From contig NZ_CP136693.1 of assembly GCF_032922745.1 (NCBI RefSeq), positions 620,001 to 684,000 on the forward strand: a stretch of DNA of 64,000 nt. Reading direction: 5' to 3'. Source of the stretch: Marinobacter salarius. Its GTDB lineage: Bacteria > Pseudomonadota > Gammaproteobacteria > Pseudomonadales > Oleiphilaceae. Each line of letters opens with the position of its first letter. Positions within the stretch are counted from its first letter, which is position 1. Under the pieces are notes generated by a model. The model was not told the DNA's origin and made no database searches. It saw only the letters and a list, made by a program, of their open reading frames with translations. The translations under genes were made by a program, and so were the position numbers. Positions 36,578-46,675 of the stretch are shown one piece after another.

Positions 36578-38065
36578 TCAGATCATCGCTTCCAGCAACT
36601 CGTAGCGCCCAAACCACGGGTTGGCCTCTTCCAGTTGTGCCGCCAGCTGAAGTAGGGTGCCTTCGTCTCCGTGCGGAGCGCCAAACTGCACCCCCACCGG
36701 CAACCCGGCGGCTGTCCAGGCGAGCGGGACAGACATCGCAGGCGTGCCGGTAAGGTTGGCAAGCTGGGTAAAGGGCGTGCGGGCCAGGCTTTCCATAGCC
36801 ATCTGGTCGACTTGCCCACTGCGGTGTACCAACTTGCCGGCTTTCAGCAGCAACATCAGCCGGGCAGCCATCTGCAGATGGGAAGGGGTATCCAGTTCGC
36901 CAATCTTCGCCGGTAACTGGCCAGCCGTCGGGCACAGGTACATGTCGTAACCTTCAAAAAAGGCCCCCAGGGCGCGAGCAAAATCGTTCCACTGCTGTCG
37001 ACGGCGCACGTAGTCCGGTAGTGGCATGGTCCGCCCCAACATACCAATCAGGCGAGTATCCAGTTCGAAGTCGTCATCGCGGGCTCCAAACTCGGTTTTC
37101 GCGCGGTCCATCAGCGTGGACACTTCCCCGAAATACAGCCCCAGATAACAGCGGGCGAGGGCCATGCCGTCGAATTCCGGACGCGCATACTCCACCCGGT
37201 GCCCCAGGTTTTCCAGAGTGCGCGCAGTTTCTTCAACGGCATCCACACACTCCCTTGCCACCTCGGTTTCGTAGGGCGATGAGGTAAAAACACCAATCTT
37301 GAGACTGCGTGGCGCCCGCTGCATCAGCTTGGCATAAGGGGCAGCTGGCGGTGCGATGGTAAAGGGATCGCCCACCGCAGGGCCAGCCAGCACGTCCAGC
37401 ATGGCGGCGCTGTCTCGAACCGTGCGGGTGACCACGTGATCGATCGAGGCGCCCGTCCATGCCTCACCCACCGAGGGGCCGGAGGAAATACGACCGCGCG
37501 ACGGTTTCAGCCCGAACAGCCCGTTGTAGGCCGCCGGAATTCTAATCGAACCGCCACCGTCATTGGCTCCCGCCATGGGTACGATACCCGCCGCCACCGC
37601 AGCACCGGAGCCGCCACTGGAACCACCCGGTGTCCGATCCGTATCCCATGGATTACGGCAGGCACCCCAGAGTTTTGATTCGGTGACAGCCTTCAGCCCG
37701 AACTCCGGCGTTGCGGTGCGGCCCAGGAATACCAGGCCCGCAGCCCGTGCACGGCGTACAAACTCCGAATCCCGGGACGCGATGTTCTTCTTCAACGCCC
37801 GGCTGCCGTAGGTACAGGGCTGACCTTGCTGTTCCTGGGCCAGATCTTTAAGCAGCATAGGAACGCCCGAGAAGGTACTATCCGGTGTAGACGCCTGGCT
37901 CAGCGCATCGGAGAACTGAGGGTGGCAGATGGCGTTGAGCTTGCCATTCACCGTGGCCGCACGCTCAATGGCGGCCTCACAGATTTCGCTGGCCGCGACT
38001 TCTCTGCGGCGAATCAGGTCGGCAAGCGCTACCGCGTCGTATCGGAGGTATTCGGATTGCTTCAT
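36578..38065 (-). CDS. Amidase (amidase-signature family)
   Basis: 495 residues. The Ser-cisSer-Lys triad is intact: Lys73 in VPMLLKDLAQ, cis-Ser in TPGGSSGGSGAAVAAG (near 150), and the nucleophile Ser in ANDGGGSIRIPAAYNGLFGLKPS (near 174). The family includes amidases, glutamyl-tRNA amidotransferase A and nylon-oligomer hydrolases. No gatB/gatC nearby, so this is a stand-alone amidase of unknown substrate. It is divergent from the lytic transglycosylase gene. Confidence 0.92.
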   Translation of the reverse strand: MKQSEYLRYDAVALADLIRRREVAASEICEAAIERAATVNGKLNAICHPQFSDALSQASTPDSTFSGVPMLLKDLAQEQQGQPCTYGSRALKKNIASRDSEFVRRARAAGLVFLGRTATPEFGLKAVTESKLWGACRNPWDTDRTPGGSSGGSGAAVAAGIVPMAGANDGGGSIRIPAAYNGLFGLKPSRGRISSGPSVGEAWTGASIDHVVTRTVRDSAAMLDVLAGPAVGDPFTIAPPAAPYAKLMQRAPRSLKIGVFTSSPYETEVARECVDAVEETARTLENLGHRVEYARPEFDGMALARCYLGLYFGEVSTLMDRAKTEFGARDDDFELDTRLIGMLGRTMPLPDYVRRRQQWNDFARALGAFFEGYDMYLCPTAGQLPAKIGELDTPSHLQMAARLMLLLKAGKLVHRSGQVDQMAMESLARTPFTQLANLTGTPAMSVPLAWTAAGLPVGVQFGAPHGDEGTLLQLAAQLEEANPWFGRYELLEAMI

Positions 38066-38117
38066 GATCGATTCCGTTTGTTATTCTGTTTTCGGGAGAT
38101 TGGGGAAACCGGTATTT

Positions 38118-39236
38118 ATGAACATGAGCTTCAAGCGTCACTTTCTTGCTGTCGTTATAATAGTCACATCTGTTATCGCGTCCACTTCGCAAGCGAGTAA
38201 AAAACCGCCGGAACCTGCCGAGAACTGGACCAGCGTTGTTCGCAGCTCACCCTACTGGTCAAGTCAGGGGGTATACCAGAACATCACAACCATCCGCCGC
38301 TGGGTACTGAAGGAGTCCGGATATTGCTCTAAGCCCGATCGGCACATTCTGTTCGATATGCGCGGCCAGTTCCTTGGCTATATCGACGATGGCTCCGACC
38401 GTGAGGCCACCCAGATTCGCCTGAATGATACCAGAGCCTCTCTGGCAGCCACTGGCCGCGCTGACGACTGGACCCCGGGCGGCCCCGACAGGACCGGATA
38501 CCCCTTCGCCCTGTCCTGTCGACAGCCGCACGTCAACCTGGATGAAGCCGTTGCACGCTACCTTGGCACCCTGCCTTCGGAACTGATTTGGGGTGCCTGG
38601 GACGATCTGTCGTTCGCCTCTCAGGAAGCACCACAGCCACTCCACGAGGCACTGATGTACGTTTATAGCCTGCGTGAGCAGCAGCAACGCCTCGATCTGC
38701 CGGTGAGCCTGCCCAAGTACCTCGGCGGCCAGGTATTGATCGAGAGCAGCGGCCAGCAAAGGGCGCACTCTGCCGCCAACGCCAAAGGCATCCTTCAGCT
38801 CTCACCCTCGGCGCTCAAAGACTGCCGAATCAAACCCGCCAATTACTGGCACCGGTTAGCACAGATTGACTGCGCCCTCAAACTGATGGATCAGAATGCT
38901 CGCAACCTCAGGCCGCCCTTCGAGGCGCGCTTCGGTCACCTGCCCGACGATAAGCGGGGTCAACTTTTTACGCTGCTTCTGGTTCAGGCCTACCACGGCG
39001 GTGCCAGCCGCGTTCAGTCCCTGTTAGAGGATGAAACGCTGTCGAAGCCCGCGGCTTACTTTGCTCAGGAGCATGAACGATTCAGCGCGGGAGACATCGC
39101 CTTCGGCATGGTATTCCACAATTTGGGGAGAGATCGCTTCGGACTCGCTTCGCTGTATTATGTGGCGGATGTTCAACTCGCCACCGAGGCGCTGTGCAAA
39201 ACCGAACGCCTCGCTGATACCCGCTTCTGCCCATAA
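38118..39236 (+). CDS. Exported lytic transglycosylase (SLT domain)
   Basis: 372 residues from the ATG at 38118 (another Met two codons on). Signal peptide HFLAVVIIVTSVIASTSQAS, cleavage near residue 26. The lysozyme-like domain occupies about 195-320: LIESSGQQRAHSAANAKGILQLS, with catalytic Glu209 followed by the GxxQL motif. It should cleave peptidoglycan between MurNAc and GlcNAc, forming 1,6-anhydroMurNAc, in the periplasm. The N-terminal ~170 residues are unassigned. Coupled to the TauE/SafE gene by a 14-bp gap. Confidence 0.85.
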   Translation: MNMSFKRHFLAVVIIVTSVIASTSQASKKPPEPAENWTSVVRSSPYWSSQGVYQNITTIRRWVLKESGYCSKPDRHILFDMRGQFLGYIDDGSDREATQIRLNDTRASLAATGRADDWTPGGPDRTGYPFALSCRQPHVNLDEAVARYLGTLPSELIWGAWDDLSFASQEAPQPLHEALMYVYSLREQQQRLDLPVSLPKYLGGQVLIESSGQQRAHSAANAKGILQLSPSALKDCRIKPANYWHRLAQIDCALKLMDQNARNLRPPFEARFGHLPDDKRGQLFTLLLVQAYHGGASRVQSLLEDETLSKPAAYFAQEHERFSAGDIAFGMVFHNLGRDRFGLASLYYVADVQLATEALCKTERLADTRFCP

Positions 39237-39250
39237 ACCCGGAGCCCGCC

Positions 39251-40015
39251 TTGGAACTGACGTTCATCCCGGAAGGCCTGAACACCGCAACGGCCGTTTT
39301 CCTGCTGCTGAGTTCTGTCATTACGTCGATGATTACCGCCAGCCTTGGCGCCGGGGGCGGTGTTCTGCTGCTGGTACTGATGGCGTTCTGGATACCACCG
39401 GCGGCGATCATACCGGTTCACGGTATGATCCAGTTAGGCTCCAACGCCGGGCGGGCCACACTGACCTGGCGGCATACCGACTGGAAAGCCATTGTCGCCT
39501 TCACACCAGGAGTACTGGTCGGAGCGGGGCTTGGCGCCTGGTTGCTGGTCGACCTGCCACCCTATCTGTGGCAACTCACCATTGGTGTTTTCGTGCTTTA
39601 CCTATGCTGGGGGCCCGCCCTGCCACGAGGCGCCTTCGGCAGTGTCGGGATTTTTCTTGCCTCTGCGTTGACCAGTTTCATTTCCCTGTTTGTGGGCGCA
39701 ACCGGTCCCCTGGTGGCGTCCTTTATCAAGCAGATGCACGCCGAGCGTTTCACCACCGTCGCGACATTCGCCATGGCGATGACGCTCCAGCACGCACCCA
39801 AAGCGTTGGTTTTTGGCCTAGCTGGTTTCGTTTTCCGCGATTGGCTGATGTTCATACTGGCCATGATCAGCTTTGGTTTTGCCGGCACCTGGCTGGGGCT
39901 TCACGTGCTTAAATCCTTGAGCAACCAGCATTTCAGCCGCGTGTTCAACGTTCTTTTGAGCCTGCTCGCACTGCGTTTGCTGTGGCAGGCAGGCGGCTCA
40001 GCGGGATGGTGGTGA
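39251..40015 (+). CDS. TauE/SafE-family sulfite/organosulfonate exporter-like protein
   Basis: 254 residues from a TTG start with GGAG about 8 bases upstream; no earlier ATG exists in frame. Eight or so helices in two TauE repeats, with ITASLGAGGGVLLLVLMAFWIPPAAIIPVHG early and LTSFISLFVGATGPLVASF in the second half. Members export sulfite, sulfoacetate or related anions. The substrate is unknown. Its stop directly abuts the stop of the convergent GGDEF gene. Confidence 0.9.
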   Translation: MELTFIPEGLNTATAVFLLLSSVITSMITASLGAGGGVLLLVLMAFWIPPAAIIPVHGMIQLGSNAGRATLTWRHTDWKAIVAFTPGVLVGAGLGAWLLVDLPPYLWQLTIGVFVLYLCWGPALPRGAFGSVGIFLASALTSFISLFVGATGPLVASFIKQMHAERFTTVATFAMAMTLQHAPKALVFGLAGFVFRDWLMFILAMISFGFAGTWLGLHVLKSLSNQHFSRVFNVLLSLLALRLLWQAGGSAGWW

Positions 40016-42370
40016 TCAATCCGGCTTCTGCTGTGACGGCAGGGGAACCGTCACCACACGGTTTCGCCCCTGGGCCTTGGCGGCGTAGGTGCCTTCGTCA
40101 GCACGCGCAACGACTTCCCGGGGCCCGGTATCCGCGACATTCATCTCGGTCAGCCCGATGCTGGCAGTCACCCCAAAGCTCTTGCCGTCCTGCTCTATAC
40201 GCAGGGCTTCTATGCCGGCTCGGATTTTCTCGGCAAGCTCGACGGCGCGCGGCAGACCACAAGCAGGCAGGATGATGCCAAATTCATCCCCACCGAGGCG
40301 TGCCACCGTATCCGACTGGCGTACCGACTGCGTGAGCAGGTCCGATAGCCGCCCCAGCAAATCATCTCCCAGCAAATGCCCGCCTTCGTCGTTGACGGGT
40401 TTGAAGTAGTCCAGATCGATCAGCATCAAAACGCTGGCCGCCGTTTTCTTGTTGGTATCCGTCAGACATTTGATCAGGGATGAATTGAACGCCCGGCGAT
40501 TGAGCAGCCCCGTCAGGCTGTCGTGGGTCGCTTCCCAGGACAGTCGCTCTTCTTCCCGACGGCGGGCACTGTCATCCCGGATCACGAATACCATACGGTG
40601 ATTATGGCTTTCCCGGCGAAGGTGAAGCATTGCCAGGTCTATATCGAAGAGCTGGTCCACCCTGTTTCGCAGGGTGGCATACAGGCTATCCACATCGGCA
40701 CTGCGCAGAAAATCGTCCGCCTCCCAGCGATGGTTCTCGTCTTCAATCGATACCAGCGTGAAAAAGTTCTGTTGTTCACCGCTGTCGACCAATCCCAGGA
40801 ACCCAGAGGCGGCTTCGTTGAAGTACCGGATAATGCCATCGGCATCCACCATCAGCACACCCTCCTGCAATACGCCCAGAATACTGTCCGCACGTTTCTG
40901 TTGCTCCGCCAGCTCCGCTTCGATCTCCAGTTCGTGGGTGATGTCCCTGACCACGGTGATGGTACCCAGCGAACGCTCCTCCGTCTCAATCACCGACGTC
41001 ATGGCATCCGCCCACACCACTTCATCTCCGGAGCGGCTTTTCAGGCGGAATCGCCCTCGGAACACTGTTTGGCTGCGCAAAGCCTCCCGCCACGCCTCAA
41101 CCGTGCCAGCCTGGTCCTCTTCGTAAACACCATGAATCAGGTGGGTATGCTGGAGGTCATTGGAGCTGACCCCGATGATCCGCTCAAACGCCGGGTTAAC
41201 GAATTCAATCCTGCCCAGAACATCGGTCTGGATAATGCCGATTGGCGCACTCTGGGTAAGCGAGCGGAAAAACGCCTCGCGCTCGGCCAGGGAGGACAGC
41301 ACCTCGTCACGCTCTTCCATAACGGTGTTGAAGGTCTCCGCAACCTGGCGGATTTCCGTGCCTCCCAGAACGTCCACCGGCTCGGTCCGTATCCCCAGAT
41401 GGCGCTCACTGATCTGGAACCCCAGATTTCGCATGGGCGCCATCAACCGACGAAACACCACCAGCGCCAAGGGCGCCACGATCAGAATCACGACCAGGAG
41501 CGTCTGCGCAAAGCTGTCCGTCAAGCGGCTGAGCGGCGCATAGGCCTCTTTCACCGGCCACACCGCGGCCACAAACCAGGGCACCTGTGACATCTGGCGT
41601 ACCGAGGTGATGGTTTCGGTGCCTTCCTGGTCAAGCGTCTGCACAGTGCCTTCAAAACCCGCCATGGCCTTCTTGTGGGCTTCGTTTTCAAGCCTGAGCG
41701 GCACCATGGTTTCACCGGTACGACCATGGCCCAGGGTTATACCGGTACGTGTGGCAATGCTGACATAGCCGGTTTTGCCGATACTCACAGCGCTGGTGTC
41801 TTCCATGAAGTTGTCGCCGTCGAGAAAAACCGCCCCTCCCAGCACGCCAATAAACCGTTGACGATGATCGAAAATCGGCGCCGTCATCATAACGGCGGGC
41901 CGCTCCCGATAGTTCGACACATAAGGGTCACTGATAATGGAGGTGAGCTGGCCTGAGGTCTGTCGAAAGTACTCACGGCCACTGACATCCAGCCCCGTCT
42001 GTCGGAAGCTTTGCGGATACTCGGCAATGACCTTGCCACTGGCATCAAATACGTAGATCCCGTCGAATATATGTTGCAGCGCAATCTCGCGACGGAGGAG
42101 AAGGCGGGAGCGGAAGCGCAGCACCACCTCCTCCATGGTAAACCCTTCCGCGACATGAGTCAGGGTATCCCGGCGCTGGGCCAGGCGGGCATCAAGATCG
42201 CTGGCAACCAGTTCCGCGATGGTTTCCACCTGCTCCCTTGTCTGCCCGGCAAGCTCGGAGCGTGCTACCAGGGAACTGACCACGGCCACCGCCAGAGCCG
42301 CCAGCACAATGGCCAGAATGACAAAGGCAACAGCACGATTGACCAGGCTTGCAAGCCAGCGTCTTATCAT
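40016..42370 (-). CDS. Cache-PAS-GGDEF diguanylate cyclase
   Basis: 784 residues from the ATG at 42370. TM1 near 5-30, a periplasmic dCache-type sensor (about 35-285, with GREYFRQTSGQLTSIISDPYVS), TM2 near 290-310 and a HAMP-like linker. Two PAS domains follow (about 360-480 and 490-600), then GGDEF (about 615-780) with ARLGGDEFG and an RQSD I-site five residues upstream. It should synthesise c-di-GMP in response to a periplasmic ligand. There is no EAL domain. An in-frame extension upstream of the ATG looks spurious. Confidence 0.92.
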   Translation of the reverse strand: MIRRWLASLVNRAVAFVILAIVLAALAVAVVSSLVARSELAGQTREQVETIAELVASDLDARLAQRRDTLTHVAEGFTMEEVVLRFRSRLLLRREIALQHIFDGIYVFDASGKVIAEYPQSFRQTGLDVSGREYFRQTSGQLTSIISDPYVSNYRERPAVMMTAPIFDHRQRFIGVLGGAVFLDGDNFMEDTSAVSIGKTGYVSIATRTGITLGHGRTGETMVPLRLENEAHKKAMAGFEGTVQTLDQEGTETITSVRQMSQVPWFVAAVWPVKEAYAPLSRLTDSFAQTLLVVILIVAPLALVVFRRLMAPMRNLGFQISERHLGIRTEPVDVLGGTEIRQVAETFNTVMEERDEVLSSLAEREAFFRSLTQSAPIGIIQTDVLGRIEFVNPAFERIIGVSSNDLQHTHLIHGVYEEDQAGTVEAWREALRSQTVFRGRFRLKSRSGDEVVWADAMTSVIETEERSLGTITVVRDITHELEIEAELAEQQKRADSILGVLQEGVLMVDADGIIRYFNEAASGFLGLVDSGEQQNFFTLVSIEDENHRWEADDFLRSADVDSLYATLRNRVDQLFDIDLAMLHLRRESHNHRMVFVIRDDSARRREEERLSWEATHDSLTGLLNRRAFNSSLIKCLTDTNKKTAASVLMLIDLDYFKPVNDEGGHLLGDDLLGRLSDLLTQSVRQSDTVARLGGDEFGIILPACGLPRAVELAEKIRAGIEALRIEQDGKSFGVTASIGLTEMNVADTGPREVVARADEGTYAAKAQGRNRVVTVPLPSQQKPD

Positions 42371-42537
42371 CACAACGGCGTAACTCCCGCTACACAAACG
42401 CAGGATAGGTTCGGGTTGATTCCCCTCAGTGCTAAATGTCTGTTTCTCACTGGATAACGTGTCGATTATTGAAGGATTTAATATTTGTAAGTCTAACAGA
42501 GACGCGGCTTTCAACAGGTTACAGAACTTGCAATTTC

Positions 42538-42556
42538 AATGATAATCGTTATTATT
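42538..42556 (+). promoter_or_regulatory. Fur box upstream of exbB
   Basis: AATGATAA-TCG-TTATTATT (42538-42556) is a near-perfect inverted repeat matching the Fur consensus GATAATGATAATCATTATC in most positions, 32 bp before the exbB start. It predicts iron repression of the exbB-exbD-exbD-tonB operon. Confidence 0.8.
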
Positions 42557-42587
42557 TAGACCTATTTTCTTAACTGAGGTTTCCCCA

Positions 42588-43385
42588 ATGTCCGAGTCCC
42601 TGCTCGCCGACGCCACCGGAATCAGCGCCGGCCCGGTCAGTCAGCTGTTGGAAATGGGCGGCCCCGTCATGATTGTGTTGCTGGCCATTGCCCTGGCAGG
42701 TGTTGTCACCTTTCTTTACCTCATGTTATTCGGCAGTTTTTTTGCTCCCAGGTTTACTGCCAAACTTAAAAAAGCCATTACGAAATGGCAACAAAGGCCT
42801 GACGGCAACGTGGCGGTAGACCTGGAACGGTCCGCAGGCCGATACGCCCGACTGAACCCACTGCACCACTTGATCGTCAACACCATGAACGCCCGCAACA
42901 CTGGCACCGACCCCCAGCAGATTCGGGAGTCCGTCGCCAAGGACGCTCATGAGGCCCTCGAGCCCTTCGAGGCACCGCTGAAGATCATCGAAGTGATTGC
43001 CGCGCTGGCACCGTTGCTGGGCCTTTTAGGCACCGTTCTGGGCATGATGGAGGCATTTGGAGCTATGGCCGCTACTGAAGGGCGCGCCAATGCCTCCCAG
43101 TTGAGCGGCGGCATCTACGAAGCACTCACCACAACCGCGGCCGGCCTGGTTATTGCCATACCGTTTGCCGCCCTGGCCGCCTGGATTGAATTCCGCCTGC
43201 GACGTATCCAGAAAACCATTAATAGCGCAATGGTCACCATCCTTTCTGTCCCCGTCGCCACCAAAGAAAGCGAACCGCAAAAGGAAACCCAGGATGAGAC
43301 GGCACCGGCTGCCACCAGGACCGGGCGCGTAGTGGAGTATTCCGGGGACGAGCATCAGGGTCGCCTGGCCAATGCAACTGGTTGA
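42588..43385 (+). CDS. exbB: ExbB/TolQ/MotA proton-channel protein
   Basis: 265 residues with three transmembrane helices (about 22-48, 135-160, 180-205). The conserved cytoplasm-proximal region LKIIEVIAALAPLLGLLGTVLGMMEAFGAM and GIYEALTTTAAGLVIAIPFAALAAW is present. ExbB pentamers surround ExbD and convert the proton gradient into force on TonB. A GAGG ribosome site precedes the ATG, and a Fur box lies upstream. The tail (about 235-265) is charged and longer than in E. coli. Confidence 0.95.
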   Translation: MSESLLADATGISAGPVSQLLEMGGPVMIVLLAIALAGVVTFLYLMLFGSFFAPRFTAKLKKAITKWQQRPDGNVAVDLERSAGRYARLNPLHHLIVNTMNARNTGTDPQQIRESVAKDAHEALEPFEAPLKIIEVIAALAPLLGLLGTVLGMMEAFGAMAATEGRANASQLSGGIYEALTTTAAGLVIAIPFAALAAWIEFRLRRIQKTINSAMVTILSVPVATKESEPQKETQDETAPAATRTGRVVEYSGDEHQGRLANATG

Positions 43386-43773
43386 AACCCGCCCGGCACG
43401 CCCGATACCGATCCGCATCACTCCACTGATTGATGTGGTCTTCATCCTGCTGGTGTTCTTCATGCTCACCAGCCGGTTACTGCCGGTCAGTTTCATGGAA
43501 CTGAGCAACAGCACGAGCGACACCCGTTCAGTGACCGGAGAGCCAATCCCCGAAGTGGTCATCCAACGTGACGGCCAAGCTCGCTGGCAGGGAGAAACCT
43601 ATGGAATGAATGGGCTGGTCAAGCAGCTCCGGACCGGCGGCGTCAGCGAAATCAACCTCGCCACAGAATCTGCCACCCAACTGACCCATTTCACCCAGGC
43701 CTACAGTCAGCTCACTGACAGTGGCGTTACCACCCACTGGAAGCGCACCCCTGACGCTGCGGAGCAGCCATGA
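43372..43773 (+). CDS. exbD: ExbD biopolymer transport protein (canonical)
   Basis: 133 residues with a single N-terminal membrane helix, ITPLIDVVFILLVFFMLTSR. The essential proton-carrying aspartate is Asp21. The periplasmic domain follows (about 50-130). It overlaps exbB by 14 bp. With ExbB it powers TonB-dependent outer-membrane receptors, probably for iron-siderophore uptake given the Fur box. Confidence 0.93.
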   Translation: MQLVETRPARPIPIRITPLIDVVFILLVFFMLTSRLLPVSFMELSNSTSDTRSVTGEPIPEVVIQRDGQARWQGETYGMNGLVKQLRTGGVSEINLATESATQLTHFTQAYSQLTDSGVTTHWKRTPDAAEQP

Positions 43774-44176
43774 CGGATCTGGCACCACCGCCCGTGACCT
43801 CGGGAAAGTCATTGATGGAGCGTCTCGAGGACGCTCTCCTGCCGCTCATCAATCTGGTGTTCCTGCTGCTGATGTTCTTTATCGTGGCGGGTCAATTGTC
43901 AGACACACCGTTGCCGGAGCTACCGGGCACCGGGCAACAAGCCGGCAATGAGCAACCCTATGCGGACCTCACCGTTACCGCACAAGGCGAGTGGCAAGTC
44001 GACGGACGCACCGTAACGTCTGATGGCCTGTCCAAGGCATTACCAGCACCGGATGAACAATCCCCGTTAAAAATCGCCGCTGAACGCGAAATTGCCATGT
44101 CTGATCTGGAATCGCTGCTTCGCGTGCTGGAAGAGAGCGGCTATCAGGAAGTCATCCTGCTGACGGAGCCCGCCAG

Positions 44177-44180
<4 letters not shown>
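43770..44180 (+). CDS. Second ExbD-like protein lacking the membrane aspartate
   Basis: 136 residues, same layout as the preceding ExbD: a helix LLPLINLVFLLLMFFIVAGQ then a periplasmic domain. Aligned with PLIDVVF of its neighbour, the proton-carrying Asp is Asn28 here (PLINLVF). It overlaps the first exbD and tonB by 4 bp each (ATGA), so it is coexpressed at similar levels. It may form a mixed ExbD dimer with only one protonatable residue, or have a structural role. Confidence 0.88.
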
Positions 44181-44929
<749 letters not shown>

Positions 44930-45048
44930 GCAATTTTTTGCCCGCCCAGCAAGATCTCGCTCCAAAGCCAGCAATCCCTTGCCTGCCCTCCAATAAGCTC
45001 AGCCGGTAAATTACGGTTATTCATTGTAATTAATACCTTTTTTATTTC

Positions 45049-45064
45049 TGGCACGACGTTTGTT
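45049..45064 (+). promoter_or_regulatory. Near-consensus sigma-54 promoter upstream of hcp
   Basis: TGGCACGACGTTTGTT: a perfect -24 box (TGGCACG) and TTGT at -12 where TTGC is expected, with the correct 10-bp GG to G spacing. The predicted start lies near 45075, about 53 bp before hcp. hcp genes of several T6SS are sigma-54 dependent, which fits. Confidence 0.5.
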
Positions 45065-45127
45065 AACTGTTAAGCGTCCAGGGAGATCCCGGGGACATTT
45101 ACTCATTCACACGTCATGGAGCAGACT

Positions 45128-45646
45128 ATGCCAACTCCTTGTTATATCAGCATCGAAGGCCAGACTCAGGGCAACATTACCGCCGGCGCATTCACTTCCG
45201 ATTCCGTAGGCAACATCTACGTTGAAGGTCACGAAGACGAAGTGCTGGTTCAGGAATTCAGCCACGTTGTCACCGTTCCGACCGATCCCCAGTCCGGTCA
45301 GCCTTCCGGTCAGCGCGTTCACAAGCCGTTCAAGTTCACCTCCGCGCTGAACAAAGCAACCCCGCTTATGTACAACGCCCTGGCTTCTGGCGAAATGCTG
45401 CCGAAGGTTGAGCTGAAGTGGTACCGCACCTCTGTTGAAGGCAAGCAGGAGCACTTCTTCTCCACCATCCTGGAAGATGCCACCATCATCGACATCAACT
45501 GCAACATGCCGCACTGCCAGGACGCCGCCAGCGCTGACTTCACCCAACTGGTAACCGCGTCTCTGTCCTACCGTAAAGTAACCTGGGAACACGCTGTTGC
45601 CGGTACTTCCGGTGCGGACGACTGGCGTTCGCCGATCGAAGGCTAA
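45128..45646 (+). CDS. hcp: Type VI secretion tube protein Hcp
   Basis: 172 residues from the ATG at 45128 (GGAG upstream). The full Hcp fold is visible: PCYISIEGQTQGNIT, FTSDSVGNIYVEGHEDEVLVQEF, HKPFKFTSALNKATPLMYNAL and SYRKVTWEHAVAG. Hexameric Hcp rings form the inner T6SS tube and carry small effectors in their lumen. No tss structural genes are in the window, so this is an orphan hcp serving a T6SS elsewhere. It is followed by a terminator and three small genes. Confidence 0.95.
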   Translation: MPTPCYISIEGQTQGNITAGAFTSDSVGNIYVEGHEDEVLVQEFSHVVTVPTDPQSGQPSGQRVHKPFKFTSALNKATPLMYNALASGEMLPKVELKWYRTSVEGKQEHFFSTILEDATIIDINCNMPHCQDAASADFTQLVTASLSYRKVTWEHAVAGTSGADDWRSPIEG

Positions 45647-45672
45647 GCCCCTCGTAATCGTAAAGAACGTAG

Positions 45673-45698
45673 CGCCGGACAGCCCAAGCTGTCTGGCG
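45673..45698 (+). terminator. Intrinsic terminator after hcp
   Basis: CGCCGGACAGC (45673-45683) and GCTGTCTGGCG (45688-45698) pair over 11 bp with one G-T and a CCAA loop, then TTTCGCTTTC. Probably partial, allowing high hcp and lower downstream expression. Confidence 0.75.
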
Positions 45699-45729
45699 TT
45701 TCGCTTTCTGGCTTCAAGGATGAAGAAAA

Positions 45730-46080
45730 TTGAGCGAATCTCTCACTCAGAACGACGTGGACATTATCCAGGCGATAATCACCACATTCTTTGGGCGGAT
45801 CTATGCCCGGAAGTTCACGAACTCCTCAATCACGGATGAAACCCTCACCACAATTGTGGAACTACTGTCAGAAACAGCTGACTGCAGTACCTGGGTAGAC
45901 GCCGTACCCTCCCCACAAGACGTGTTGATGCCAGCGAGCAAACTCAGAAAGTGGGCTTTGAGAGTTATTAGAAAATCGGGCGAACCCTTTTTATTGGAAA
46001 ACGTGCGAGTCAACATGATGTGCGCGCGTTTCCGTGCTGCGCAGTTCAAACCTGTTATTCTTGACTCCTTAGACCGATAG
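45730..46080 (+). CDS. Small cytoplasmic protein of unknown function, hcp-linked
   Basis: 116 residues from a TTG start with AAGGA about 10 bases upstream. Largely helical, no signal peptide: DVDIIQAIITTFFGRIYARKF, ETLTTIVELLSETAD, and a basic C-terminal half (SKLRKWALRVIRKSGEPF). I recognise no family. It is 31 bases after the hcp terminator and 12 bases before a lipoprotein gene, so the two are probably cotranscribed. It could be an Hcp-delivered effector, an adaptor, or unrelated. Confidence 0.65.
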   Translation: MSESLTQNDVDIIQAIITTFFGRIYARKFTNSSITDETLTTIVELLSETADCSTWVDAVPSPQDVLMPASKLRKWALRVIRKSGEPFLLENVRVNMMCARFRAAQFKPVILDSLDR

Positions 46081-46092
46081 AGGATCTCCGAA

Positions 46093-46539
46093 ATGGCACG
46101 GCTTGTAGTTAGCCTTATCCTGATAGTGGTTTTTATTTCCGGCTGCGCTTCGTTCAGCAGTCACCCCGTTGAGTTCCGTGCCGCTCCCAACACCAGCTTT
46201 ACGCTTAACAGTGACAGGTTCGACGCAATAGAAGTTCAACCTTCCGAAATGCAGTTATGGGAGGGCTCCGATCTAGTCGGCACAATAATGACCGTAGAGA
46301 CCAACCCACAGTCCAAAACGGCTATCGGCGAGGTGAAACAAGGATTTGTAGAGGCACAAAAGGGCCCTGGAGCGCCAACCGAGCTGCAATTGCCTGATGG
46401 CGCCTATGGTTTTGCATCCACTTTCCGCGGTTATACCACCGCGTTTATCGCAGTAGCTAACAATAACGAATCCTGGATCACCATTAGTGTCAAAGAGGAT
46501 CTTTTTGATGAGGTCTTATCATCAATCGCTATAAGATGA
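46093..46539 (+). CDS. Lipoprotein, paralogue A of an hcp-linked pair
   Basis: 148 residues with a lipoprotein signal (LILIVVFISGC, Cys18, followed by ASF). The mature domain shares a pattern with the protein at 46676: FDAIEVQPSEMQLW near residue 43, a central GF/GFxxxxRxYxTxFIxxANNxxS block, and a C-terminal SVKEDLFDEVLSSI. Function unknown. Outer-membrane or periplasmic anchoring and duplication beside hcp resemble T6SS immunity lipoproteins, but this is only contextual. Confidence 0.8.
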   Translation: MARLVVSLILIVVFISGCASFSSHPVEFRAAPNTSFTLNSDRFDAIEVQPSEMQLWEGSDLVGTIMTVETNPQSKTAIGEVKQGFVEAQKGPGAPTELQLPDGAYGFASTFRGYTTAFIAVANNNESWITISVKEDLFDEVLSSIAIR

Positions 46540-46675
46540 CATCCGGAAGTCGGCAATTCGAGCAGCGGGCAAGCCTTTCAGCAGGGGGCAGTCGAAATCA
46601 GTTTTACCTGCAAATTAACTCGCGGGTTACAATTCAGGGGTTTGCTGGAAGCCTCTCTGAGATAACCAAGGAAGC

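Noticed and set aside
40523..41590. A 355-codon open frame opposite the Cache-PAS-GGDEF gene
   Set aside because: Antisense shadow of a complete cyclase gene; no recognisable domain or ribosome site.
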